In this document: piece after piece, positions 8,356 to 16,297 of the stretch | Position numbering within the stretch: position 1 is the first letter of the stretch | How the letters are laid out: every line of letters starts with the position of its first letter | Assembly: GCA_023431345.1 (NCBI GenBank) | Contig: JAEYWK010000079.1 | Location: forward strand, 1-61,987 | Length of the DNA: 61,987 nt | Direction of reading: 5' to 3' | DNA from: Pseudomonadota bacterium | GTDB taxonomy: Bacteria > Myxococcota_A > Polyangia > Polyangiales > Polyangiaceae | The notes under the pieces: model-generated | Seen by the model: only the letters and a program-made list of their open reading frames with translations | Databases searched by the model: none | What the model was told of the DNA's origin: nothing | Position numbers and translations under genes: made by a program

Positions 8356-9381
8356 ATGACCCTGACCGACCCTCGCGAAGCAATCACGCCCTCCTTCCTG
8401 AAAGGCACCGCGAAAATGCTCAACGACGCGCGCGACACGTCAGTCGTGTGGCTGATGCTGCAGTGCGCGCTCGTGGCGGGGGTCGGGGTCTCCTTGTTCT
8501 TCTGGCCGTACGCGTTCGGCCTCTCTTTCTGGTACGTCGCGCCCGCCTACTGGGCGCTGGTGATGGCGGCGGTGATGGACCGCTTCACGCTGATGCTGCA
8601 CTTCACGTCGCACCGGCAGCTGTTCAACAAGCAATACCGCAGCCTCAACCACGTCATCCCCTGGCTGCTCGGGCCGTTCTTCGGCCAAACGCCGAACACC
8701 TACTTCGCCCACCACATGGGCATGCACCATCGGGAAGAGAACCTGCCCGATGACCTGAGCTCGACGATGCGCTTCACGCGCAATCGCATCACGCACTGGC
8801 TCCGCTACTACCTACGCTTCTTGTTCATCGGCTTGCCGGAGCTGATCTTCTATTTCTACGAGCGCAAGAACTGGAAGCTGCTCGGCCGCGTGCTCGTCGG
8901 TGAAGGCGCGTATTGGTCGCTCGTCGGCGTGGGCGCCTGGCTGCGGCCGGAGGCGACGCTCACCGTCTTCGTCGTCCCGCTCGTGTTGATTCGCACGCTG
9001 ATGATGATGGGGAACTGGACCCAGCACAGCTTCATCAGCCAAGAGCACCCTGACGACCCGTTTCAGGCCAGCATCACCTGCATCAACACGCGCTACAACC
9101 GTCGCTGCTTCAACGACGGCTATCACATCCTTCATCACATCAAGCCGCGCGCGCACTGGACGGAGCACCCCGTCGAGTTCGAGAAGGCGCTACCCGAGTA
9201 CGGGGCCCACGACGCGATCGTGTTCGACGGCGTCGACTACTTCGAAATCTGGCTGAACATGATGCTCGGCCGCTGGCACGTGCTCGCGGACAAGTTCGTA
9301 CGACTCCCCGGCGCGCCGGCGCGCAGCCAAGACGAAGTCATCGCCTTCCTGAAGAGTCGCGTGCAGCCGTTCCCCCGCTGA
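8356..9381 (+). CDS. membrane fatty acid desaturase
   Basis: This is a 341-residue integral-membrane di-iron desaturase or hydroxylase. Three histidine boxes are visible: HFTSH (82-86), HHMGMHH (119-125) and HILHH (257-261), with another conserved-looking His at 224 (WTQHSF). Hydrophobic segments lie at about 31-73, 152-168 and 185-212. Such enzymes introduce double bonds into acyl chains of membrane lipids using oxygen and reduced ferredoxin or cytochrome; substrate and position of insertion cannot be told from sequence. The short spacing to pgk suggests possible co-transcription. The long sequence between the second and third boxes is normal for the family. Confidence 0.9.
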   Translation: MTLTDPREAITPSFLKGTAKMLNDARDTSVVWLMLQCALVAGVGVSLFFWPYAFGLSFWYVAPAYWALVMAAVMDRFTLMLHFTSHRQLFNKQYRSLNHVIPWLLGPFFGQTPNTYFAHHMGMHHREENLPDDLSSTMRFTRNRITHWLRYYLRFLFIGLPELIFYFYERKNWKLLGRVLVGEGAYWSLVGVGAWLRPEATLTVFVVPLVLIRTLMMMGNWTQHSFISQEHPDDPFQASITCINTRYNRRCFNDGYHILHHIKPRAHWTEHPVEFEKALPEYGAHDAIVFDGVDYFEIWLNMMLGRWHVLADKFVRLPGAPARSQDEVIAFLKSRVQPFPR

Positions 9382-9675
9382 CGCCCAGCGCCCGCGGTGA
9401 TGGCCAGCTGCGCGTCAGGATCGCGTGTGGCGCTTTGGCATGGCGATGAGTAGCCAGACGAGCGCTTGCGCTCACTTTTAATATAATTAGCGATTCCGAG
9501 TGGTTACGCCGTCGCCACTGACGTCGAGCATTTAGAAGCTTTTCGGAAACATTGCCGAAAAAATAGCGCGGCTACGCCTGCGAAGCCGCGCGGACTCGAG
9601 CGGCCTCTTGCCGAACGGCGACCGAAAGCCCCTCCACGACGTACCCCAAGAAGTAAGAAGAGGAAACCCACTGTC
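9382..9675 (+). promoter_or_regulatory. structured 5' leader/promoter region of glutamine synthetase III
   Basis: This gene-free stretch contains an A+T-rich island with TATAAT at 9482-9487, a plausible -10 although no good -35 is seen at the right distance. Downstream are two hairpins: TTTTCGG/CCGAAAA (9540-9546 with 9555-9561, 8-base loop) and GCGCGGCT/AGCCGCGC (9566-9573 with 9584-9591, 10-base loop). Together they suggest a structured leader of nearly 200 bases. I do not recognise a known riboswitch, and I find no convincing sigma-54 -24/-12 pair. Confidence 0.45.
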
Positions 9676-11820
9676 ATGACTGGAATTAGCGTTCGCAAGC
9701 AAGCTGTCGCCGACATCGCGGCGGCCCCCGTCGCCCCGTTCGTTGGTTACAAGGAGCCGCCGGAAGCGCTCTTTGGCAGCAACGTGTTCGGTCTCGCGGC
9801 GATGAAGGCGCACCTCCCGAAGGAAGTGTTCCGTTCGCTCAAGCGCACGATCGAGAAGGGCGAGCCGCTGGACGCTGCGACGGCCGACGTCGTCGCCTCT
9901 GCGATGCGCGAGTGGGCTTCGGCCAAGGGCGCGACGCACTACTCCCACCTCTTCTATCCGCTGACCGGCGCCATGGCCGAGAAGCACGACGCCTTCCTCT
10001 CGCCCGACGGCGAGGGCGGCGCCATCAGCGAGTTCTCGGGCAAGCTGCTCATTCAGGGTGAGCCGGATGCTTCGAGCTTTCCGAACGGTGGCATTCGTCA
10101 GACGTCCGAGGCCCGCGGCTACACCGCGTGGGACGTGACCAGCCCCGCGTTCGTCATCGACACCACCTTCTACATCCCGACCGCGTTCGTGTCGTGGACG
10201 GGCGAAGCGCTCGACAAGAAGACGCCGCTGCTCCGCGCGCAGCAGGCCTTGAACCGCCAGGCGCAGCGCGTGCTGAAGCTGTTCGGCGCCGAGAACCCCG
10301 CGCCCGTGGTCGCCTACGCCGGTCCCGAGCAGGAGTACTTCCTGGTCGACCGCAAGATGTTCCTCGCTCGCCCGGACTTGCTCAACGCCGGTCGCTCGCT
10401 GTTCGGCGCCAAGCCGCCCCGCGGTCAAGAGTTCGAAGACCTGTACTTCGGCGTGATCCCCGAGCGCGTCATCGCGTACATGGTCGAGCTCGAGAAAGAG
10501 CTGTTCAAGCTCGGCATCCCCGCCAAGACGCGCCACAACGAGGTGGCCCCCGGCCAGTTCGAGGTCGCGCCGGTGTTCGAGGCCGCCAACATCGCCGCCG
10601 ATCATCAGCAGATGGTCATGGCCATGATGCGCCGCATCGCCATCCGCCACGGCTTCGAGTGTTTGACGCACGAGAAGCCGTTCGCAGGCGTGAACGGCTC
10701 CGGCAAGCACGTGAACTTCTCGTTCGGCAACGCCACCCAGGGTAACTTCCTGGATCCGGGGGAAACACCCCACGAAAACGCGCAGTTCCTCGTGTTCTGC
10801 TCGGCGACGCTGCGCGCGGTGCACAAGCACGGCGGCCTGCTGCGCGCCGCCATCGCTTCGGCGTCGAACGATCACCGCTTGGGCGCCAACGAGGCTCCCC
10901 CCGCCATCATCTCCGCCTTCCTCGGCGAGCAGCTGGCGGACGTGTTCGAGCAGCTGAAGGCGGGCGGCGCGAAGACCTCCAAGAGCCGTGGCTCGATGGA
11001 GATCGGCGTCGACACGCTGCCGAAGCTGCCCAAGGACGCGGGCGACCGCAACCGCACGAGCCCCTTCGCCTTCACCGGCAACCGCTTCGAGTTCCGCGCC
11101 GTCGGCAGCGGGCAGTCGATCGCGGGCCCGCTGATCGCGCTGATCACCGCCGTGGCCGAGTCGCTCGACTACGTCGCGGGCAAGCTCGAGTCCGCCATCG
11201 GCTCCGGCAAGACGCTGAACGCCGCCGTGCAAGCGCTGCTCACGGAGCTGGCCAACGAGCACGCGCCGATCGTGTTCAACGGCAACGGCTACTCGGACGA
11301 GTGGCACCGCGAAGCCGAGAAGCGCGGCCTGCCGAACTTCAAGACGACGGTAGACGCGCTGCCGGTGCTGAACGCGCCGGAGACGGTCAAGCTGTTCGAC
11401 AAGCACGGCGTGCTGACGCCGCGCGAGCTGCGCAGCCGCTACGAGATCTACCTCGAGCAGTACGTCAAGACGGTGCTCGTGGAGGCCAAGCTCGTCGTCA
11501 AGATCGGCAAGACCATCATCTTGCCGGCCGCCATCCGCTACCAGGCGGAGCTCGGCGCGGCGGCAGGCGTCTCGGCTCCGGCCAAGCGCTTGCTCGGCGA
11601 GGTCTCGAGCTTCGCCGAGAAGCTCGACTCGGGTCTGGTCAACCTCGAGAAAGCGCTCGCGCACGAGTCGTCCAACGCCGAAGCCGAAGCCAAGCACCTC
11701 AAGGAAGAGGTCTTGCCGCTGATGCTCGCCGTGCGCAGCGCCGCCGACTCGCTCGAGGGTCTGGTCTCCGACGACCTGTGGCCGCTGCCCACCTACCAAG
11801 AGATGCTGTTCATCCGCTGA
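9676..11820 (+). CDS. glnN: type III glutamine synthetase
   Basis: This is a 714-residue GSIII enzyme, which makes glutamine from glutamate, ammonia and ATP. GSIII monomers are about 700-730 residues, far longer than GSI. The family-specific N-terminal domain includes YKEPPEALFGSNVFG and a THYSHLFYPLTG segment. The catalytic beta-alpha barrel has GPEQEYFLVD, the ATP-binding NGSGKHVNFSFG and RNRTSPFAFTGNRFEFRAVG. The gene stands alone with a structured leader and its own terminator. GSIII is found in Bacteroidetes, cyanobacteria and some Myxococcota, often as an extra or nitrogen-regulated enzyme; that regulation is inferred. Confidence 0.96.
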   Translation: MTGISVRKQAVADIAAAPVAPFVGYKEPPEALFGSNVFGLAAMKAHLPKEVFRSLKRTIEKGEPLDAATADVVASAMREWASAKGATHYSHLFYPLTGAMAEKHDAFLSPDGEGGAISEFSGKLLIQGEPDASSFPNGGIRQTSEARGYTAWDVTSPAFVIDTTFYIPTAFVSWTGEALDKKTPLLRAQQALNRQAQRVLKLFGAENPAPVVAYAGPEQEYFLVDRKMFLARPDLLNAGRSLFGAKPPRGQEFEDLYFGVIPERVIAYMVELEKELFKLGIPAKTRHNEVAPGQFEVAPVFEAANIAADHQQMVMAMMRRIAIRHGFECLTHEKPFAGVNGSGKHVNFSFGNATQGNFLDPGETPHENAQFLVFCSATLRAVHKHGGLLRAAIASASNDHRLGANEAPPAIISAFLGEQLADVFEQLKAGGAKTSKSRGSMEIGVDTLPKLPKDAGDRNRTSPFAFTGNRFEFRAVGSGQSIAGPLIALITAVAESLDYVAGKLESAIGSGKTLNAAVQALLTELANEHAPIVFNGNGYSDEWHREAEKRGLPNFKTTVDALPVLNAPETVKLFDKHGVLTPRELRSRYEIYLEQYVKTVLVEAKLVVKIGKTIILPAAIRYQAELGAAAGVSAPAKRLLGEVSSFAEKLDSGLVNLEKALAHESSNAEAEAKHLKEEVLPLMLAVRSAADSLEGLVSDDLWPLPTYQEMLFIR

Positions 11821-11848
11821 TCTCTCGGCAATAACGGCACATCGAAGC

Positions 11849-11883
11849 GCCCTGCACGGCCACCGTGCGGGGCGTTCGTCTTT
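11849..11883 (+). terminator. intrinsic terminator of glnN
   Basis: An 11-bp stem (11849-11859 with 11863-11873, one T-G wobble) with a 3-base loop lies 28 bases after the stop codon and is followed by the T-rich GTTCGTCTTT. Confidence 0.8.
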
Positions 11884-12052
11884 CCGTAGCAGCGCCCGAG
11901 CCTCTGCGCGTTCACCAGGGCTGCCGCGCCGCGGCCCCTCTTGCAGAAGGCTGCCGTAGCGTCAGCCGGTCTCGCCGGACGACCCGAGAAAGGCTCCCCT
12001 GCCCGCCTCGCCCCCCCGTTAGCCCGACGCGTCCGACCCGCGACGAGGCCGC

Positions 12053-12910
12053 TCAGGCGATCTTCGATTGCTCGCCGATCTCGTCCAAGAACCGCTCCGG
12101 CCGCTTGAAGACGTCGGCGGCGCGCGCGCGCGCGAGGTCGGCAAGGGGGCCCGGCTGAACGCCGAGGGCGCACTGGAGCAAAATGGCTTCCTTGAGCATC
12201 GGCAAGAAGTCGTCGCTCACGCGCTTCGCGAACGTCTGCTCGTCGAGGGCGTCTTTGCGCACGGCCGCTTCGAAGTCGATCAAGATGCACTCGAGCGGCG
12301 ACGAGCACACGATCAGGTTGTGCAGCTCGAGGTCGCCGTGCGCGATGCCAGCTTCGTGGAGCCCAATCAGCGCGGCGTGAGCGTCGACGAGGAAGCGCCA
12401 GAGGCCGGCCGCCTTAGCGAGGTCGAGCTTCTTCGCGATCGGTAGAGTCGCCTCCTCGGGCTCGGTACCGAAGAACGGCGAGAGGCGACTGTAGGGCACG
12501 CCCGGCAAGAAGCAGCTGCGAAAGACCTGGTGCGTGGCTCCGATCGCGGGGGGGATCCCGAGGATCTCCGCCGCCTCGTTTTGGCGATCGCGCTCTTGGC
12601 GCGGATCGCCGTGCAAGCGCCCCGGGTAGTACGTCTTGCGAAAGTGCAGCGGGTACTGCTCCGCGAGCGGGTAGCTGGCGCGCGTCTCCTCGCCCGCGAT
12701 CACGATGTCGGCCGAGACGAGCGGCATGCCGTTGGCTTCCCGCTTCATGATCGTGCGCACGACGAAGTCTTGCCGCGGCGCGCGCTTGATCCACACCGCG
12801 TACTCGGCGCCGACGCGCACCGAGTGCCGCGGCGACACTTGGACCAGCTGATCTTCTTCGTCCACAGGCTGACGCTCGCAGAAACTATGGAAAGGGCAAG
12901 GGCCTTTCAC
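12053..12910 (-). CDS. atypical kinase-like phosphotransferase
   Basis: This 285-residue protein has a protein-kinase-like fold. A Cys-containing N-terminus (CPFHSFCERQP) is followed by an N-lobe with a likely ATP-binding Lys (FRKTY, Lys92) and a Glu in the next helix (Glu112). The catalytic loop reads HGDLELHN (191-198), with Asp193 and Asn198 in place. The metal-binding segment is IDFEA (211-215), with DFE where classical kinases have DFG. This combination is typical of lipopolysaccharide/Kdo-kinase, RIO and aminoglycoside-phosphotransferase relatives. The substrate is unknown. It is divergent from the dehydrogenase gene, 84 bases apart. Confidence 0.7.
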   Translation of the reverse strand: MKGPCPFHSFCERQPVDEEDQLVQVSPRHSVRVGAEYAVWIKRAPRQDFVVRTIMKREANGMPLVSADIVIAGEETRASYPLAEQYPLHFRKTYYPGRLHGDPRQERDRQNEAAEILGIPPAIGATHQVFRSCFLPGVPYSRLSPFFGTEPEEATLPIAKKLDLAKAAGLWRFLVDAHAALIGLHEAGIAHGDLELHNLIVCSSPLECILIDFEAAVRKDALDEQTFAKRVSDDFLPMLKEAILLQCALGVQPGPLADLARARAADVFKRPERFLDEIGEQSKIA

Positions 12911-12994
12911 GACGCCCAGCCGCCACGCGACGCGCGCTCGCGCAACGTTTCCGGGAGCTTTCCTGCGAGCAGCCCGGCGTGCTACGCGGAGCCC

Positions 12995-13690
12995 ATGAGT
13001 CGCCTCAAAGGTCGTCGCGTCCTGCTCACCGGAGCCTCACGGGGAATCGGCAAGGAAGCGGTCAAGCTCTTCTCCGCCGAAGGAGCAGAGCTCATCGGCG
13101 TGGCGCGCGACGCCGAAAAGCTGGCCGCCCTCGAGCGCGAGTACCCGAGCTTTCGCGGCATCGCCGGCGACATCACCGATCGCGGGCTGGGCGCCCGCCT
13201 CGCCCAAGCCGTGGAAGAGCGCTGGGGAGCGCTCGACCTGCTGCTGAACAACGCCGCGATTCAAGAGTACAACGCCGGATTCCACGCCGAGCCGCTCGAC
13301 GCGCTCGAGCGTAATTTCACGACCAATGTCCTGGCGGCGCACTGGCTCACGAACGCGCTCTTGCCCCTGCTCCTGCGCGGGCACGAGCCCCGCATCATCA
13401 ACGTGAGCTCGGGCGCCGGCAAGCTCGACGTCGTCAAGGCCGAGTCGAGCATGCCTGCGTATCGCGTCAGCAAGCTGGCTCTGAACGGCATCACGCTCGC
13501 GTACGCGGGTGACTTGAAGGGAAAGGTGGCCGTCAACGCCCTCGACCCAGGCTGGCTCAAGACCGATCTCGGCGGTCCGAATGCGCCGGGCGAGCCACCC
13601 GACGGCGCGGTGCGCATGCTCGAGCTCGCGACCAAGCCTTTCTCGGTCACCGGCGGCTTCTGGTACGGCTCCGAGCCCATCGATTTCTGA
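12995..13690 (+). CDS. short-chain dehydrogenase/reductase
   Basis: This 231-residue Rossmann-fold NAD(P)-dependent oxidoreductase carries the cofactor motif TGASRGIG (12-19), an NNAA motif (85-88), the catalytic Ser (INVSSG, 138-139), and YxxxK (Tyr156, Lys160). The Arg just after the first Gly-rich loop and Arg38 in VARDAEK hint at NADPH preference. Length is typical for classical SDRs. The start at 12995 is the homology start; the open frame extends far upstream without meaning. The substrate is unknown. Confidence 0.9.
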   Translation: MSRLKGRRVLLTGASRGIGKEAVKLFSAEGAELIGVARDAEKLAALEREYPSFRGIAGDITDRGLGARLAQAVEERWGALDLLLNNAAIQEYNAGFHAEPLDALERNFTTNVLAAHWLTNALLPLLLRGHEPRIINVSSGAGKLDVVKAESSMPAYRVSKLALNGITLAYAGDLKGKVAVNALDPGWLKTDLGGPNAPGEPPDGAVRMLELATKPFSVTGGFWYGSEPIDF

Positions 13691-13706
13691 CGAGCTCCAA
13701 GCAAAG

Positions 13707-15497
13707 CTACGGCCGGTAGCGCGCGTATTCCTTACGACCTTCGAGCTTCACGTCAGGGAGCTCCGCCTTGTACTCCGCCAAGTACGCCCGGCGCGCGGCC
13801 TCGCGCAGCGCCTCGTCCGGCTTGCCCCACACCAGCATCGCCAGCTTGGCCACCCGCTCGCGCCGAACCCGGCCCCGTCCGAGGACGGCGTCGACGTCGA
13901 TGCCCAGCGCGCGCGCGATCGCGACGTACACGCTCGTGGCCGCGTAACCGTAGGCGGCGGCGCGGTTCAGCTGTTGTTGATCGAGGATGAAGGTGGACAG
14001 CACCACGAGCTCCGTGACGGGCGAGCCCGGCGTGCGCGCGAGCTGGGCCAGGTACGCCGAAGCTTCGTCGCGTGCGCGACCCGCGAACGTGGCGCCCGAC
14101 GCGCGCGGATCGTCGCAGCCGGTGATTTCGCACAAGAACTCGGGGACCTCTAGTGTGCCGCGGGCATAGTCGAGGCGGTGCTGCACTTCGTGCTGTTCGA
14201 CCGATTGCACGAAGCTCTCCCGCAGCTCCTCGAACGCGGGCAGGCGCTCGCGGAGCTCGCTTTGTAGCTCGCGCCAGTCGGCCAAGTCGTCACGTGGAAT
14301 CTTGAGCCACAGCTCTTTGGCGTAGTCGACGTCGGGAAATAGCCGCCGCGGCACGTTGAGCTCGAAACCCATGCCGCGCAGCTGCCTTTGCCATTTGCGG
14401 ATCAAATTGCGCCGTCTCAGCAGCAACGTGCCGATGCGCATCGCGTCGGTGGCGCGCCGCTCGCCGAGCGACGCGTAGTAGGCGACGGTGACCTTGGTCG
14501 CGGCTTGCTCGACCTCGCTGACCCAGGGCGCGCCGCGCTCGCGAGTTTCGTCATCGACTAGCTCGACGCGGCCGCTGGGCGCCGCCGCCGGTAGCGTGAC
14601 ACGCACCAGCGCCTCTTCGGCTTGGTCGAGCAGCACGATGGCAGCGTCGATGCCAGGACGAGTGAAGCCGACGAGCCCCTGCGCGATGTTCAGGTCGTCG
14701 AGCCGCCACAAGCGCACGACGCGAATGCTCGGATGACGGCCGCCGACGCGCGCTTCCCCCTGCACGTAGTAGCTCATGAGCAGCGGCTGGGCGCGGTCTT
14801 GATAGGCCCGCAGCTCGGCGTCGAGGAAGAACGGCTGCCCCGAGGCCGCCAGCGCCGCGTCGAGCTTCACGACGCCGCGCTCGTACGCGGTCACGAGCTC
14901 GCGAGCAGGCGGCCCAGGGCTCTTCACCAGCCGCTCCATGTGCCCCATGACGGCGCCGAGCTCGCGCGCGACCGGCTCGCCGAGCACGGTTGGAGCGAGC
15001 GACAGTAGCTCCCGGCCCGTGCGGGTCGCGCCCTCCTCGTCACCGTTCGCGAGCGCGACGACGTGCGCGGGAAGCTTGCGGCCCAGCAGCTCTCCCGCCG
15101 GCGTAGCGATGGGCGAGAATGGCTTCAGCCACTGCCGAACGCCGTAGGCAGCGCCGCCGAGCACGAGCAGCGCGCCGAGCACACACAGGCTCAGCCACGG
15201 CGCGCGCGTGCCCGCAGAAGTTGGCGGCGGGAGCGCCTGCGCCTGCGCCTCCACCGCGTCCACGTCATCGGGGTCGACGGGCTTCACGCCCGCGCTCCGC
15301 AGGTACGCGAGCAGGTACCGATGCCGTGGCTCCGCGCGCACCGTCTCGAAATCGGCGCGCTTGACGAGGCGCCACAGCCGGCGCCGCAAGAGGAAGCGAG
15401 CGAGCGGATCCAAGCCCTTGAGCGCTTCGAAGCCGGCGATGACCGACTGCGCCTCCGCCGCGCGCCACAGCGCAAACTGCAGCGCTCGCTTCAGCAT
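13707..15497 (-). CDS. membrane-anchored HExxH putative metallopeptidase
   Basis: This is a 596-residue protein. An N-terminal basic helical domain precedes one membrane segment (about residues 102-124, WLSLCVLGALLVLGGAAYG). A long extracytoplasmic part contains a zincin-type motif QHEVQH in the context SFVQSVEQHEVQHRLD. A downstream RDEASAYLAQL could supply a Glu ligand. A zinc peptidase function is inferred from the motif; I do not recognise the family. The ATG shares one base with the stop of the upstream four-helix membrane protein (TGATG), so the two are translationally coupled. The reading frame runs on upstream to 15878, but that part overlaps the neighbour. Confidence 0.75.
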   Translation of the reverse strand: MLKRALQFALWRAAEAQSVIAGFEALKGLDPLARFLLRRRLWRLVKRADFETVRAEPRHRYLLAYLRSAGVKPVDPDDVDAVEAQAQALPPPTSAGTRAPWLSLCVLGALLVLGGAAYGVRQWLKPFSPIATPAGELLGRKLPAHVVALANGDEEGATRTGRELLSLAPTVLGEPVARELGAVMGHMERLVKSPGPPARELVTAYERGVVKLDAALAASGQPFFLDAELRAYQDRAQPLLMSYYVQGEARVGGRHPSIRVVRLWRLDDLNIAQGLVGFTRPGIDAAIVLLDQAEEALVRVTLPAAAPSGRVELVDDETRERGAPWVSEVEQAATKVTVAYYASLGERRATDAMRIGTLLLRRRNLIRKWQRQLRGMGFELNVPRRLFPDVDYAKELWLKIPRDDLADWRELQSELRERLPAFEELRESFVQSVEQHEVQHRLDYARGTLEVPEFLCEITGCDDPRASGATFAGRARDEASAYLAQLARTPGSPVTELVVLSTFILDQQQLNRAAAYGYAATSVYVAIARALGIDVDAVLGRGRVRRERVAKLAMLVWGKPDEALREAARRAYLAEYKAELPDVKLEGRKEYARYRP

Positions 15498-15949
15498 CAG
15501 AGCCCGAGATCCAGGCCCTGGGCACGCAGCCGCGAGCGCGCCGCGTCGGCTCGCTCCACGAGCGCTCGGCTCGTGAACGCGGTGATGGCAGCGGCCCCCG
15601 CGACAGGCACGATGGGCAGCGCCAGCAAGACCAAGACGCCGTTCATGAGCGCGACCACGAACCACGCCAGCGCCGACAGCAGCGTCATGCAGGCAAAGCC
15701 CGTCGTGAGCAGCGCCGAGCCCCCCAGCAGCCGCGTCAATCGAAACCCGCTCACGATCGCGCCCAGCCCGCACACGGCGAAGAGCACCACCGCCAACTGA
15801 TAGGCCCCGCGCACCTGCAGCACCGCCCCCGCCTGCACCGCGAGCACCAAAGTCAACACCCCGGCCAGCATCGAGCACGCCCCCGAGACCTTCACGGTCG
15901 TCGGCGGTGTCACCGCCGCCACGTCATCCAACCCGTCGTCTGCCGCCAT
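15497..15949 (-). CDS. four-helix membrane protein coupled to the HExxH gene
   Basis: This is a protein of about 150 residues with four hydrophobic segments (KVSGACSMLAGVLTLVLAV, YQLAVVLFAVCGLGAIVSG, SALLTTGFACMTLLSALAW and LVLLALPIVPVAGAAAI) and a short charged C-terminal tail. No family is recognised. The start at 15949 has GGGGATC just upstream; a longer start at 16042 adds an unlikely leader. The stop overlaps the next gene's ATG by one base. Tight coupling suggests the two proteins form a membrane complex. Confidence 0.7.
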   Translation of the reverse strand: MAADDGLDDVAAVTPPTTVKVSGACSMLAGVLTLVLAVQAGAVLQVRGAYQLAVVLFAVCGLGAIVSGFRLTRLLGGSALLTTGFACMTLLSALAWFVVALMNGVLVLLALPIVPVAGAAAITAFTSRALVERADAARSRLRAQGLDLGL

Positions 15950-16297
15950 GTTTGATCCCCGCGTTGCCAGCCGCCTCGGCAGCGACGCTGGCGCTGACGG
16001 TAGCAGGGCGGCGGTCAGCGGGTCAGAGAAAGGGGCGGGCACCGGCCCGGCACGGCGCAGGTTGAGAAAGACCCTTTACCTCTCGCTTTTTTATCGTCAG
16101 CAACTTCATATAACGCGGCTGCACGGAGAGGCATGAAGTCCCCTTGAAAAAGCATTCTGTGTAGGTGTCGCACCGCAAGGAAGTGCTATAGCAGCACAGC
16201 TGGAACCGGTTGCAGCGTGGTTGCTGGCATCGATTCCACAATTTTCCAAGCACAGCAGTTTGGATGGGCGTCGTCGTGTACGCCCTCAAGGGAAAAT
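15950..16297. other. intergenic region upstream of the GH3 gene
   Basis: About 350 bases lie between two divergent genes. It contains the GH3 promoter/operator described separately and a relatively A+T-rich patch around 16060-16165 (for example a TTTTTT run near 16088 and TTGAAAAA at 16144). I see no RNA gene and no further repeat. Confidence 0.5.
16144..16214 (+). promoter_or_regulatory. GH3 operon promoter with LacI-family-type operator
   Basis: An extended -10-like TGCTATAGC lies at 16184-16192, inside a 10-bp palindrome TGCTATAGCA. Nine bases further is TGGAACCGGTTGCA (16201-16214). This is a dyad with an AACCGGTT core and one mismatched pair; LacI-family operators commonly have the form TGNAANCGNTTNCA. 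Placed at about the start of transcription, it would act as a repressor site for the downstream glycosidase. No convincing -35 is seen, and no LacI-family gene lies in this window. Confidence 0.55.

Noticed and set aside
9428..9442. Sigma-54 promoter in front of glnN (TGGCGCTTTGGCA)
   Set aside because: No GC at the correct -12 position.
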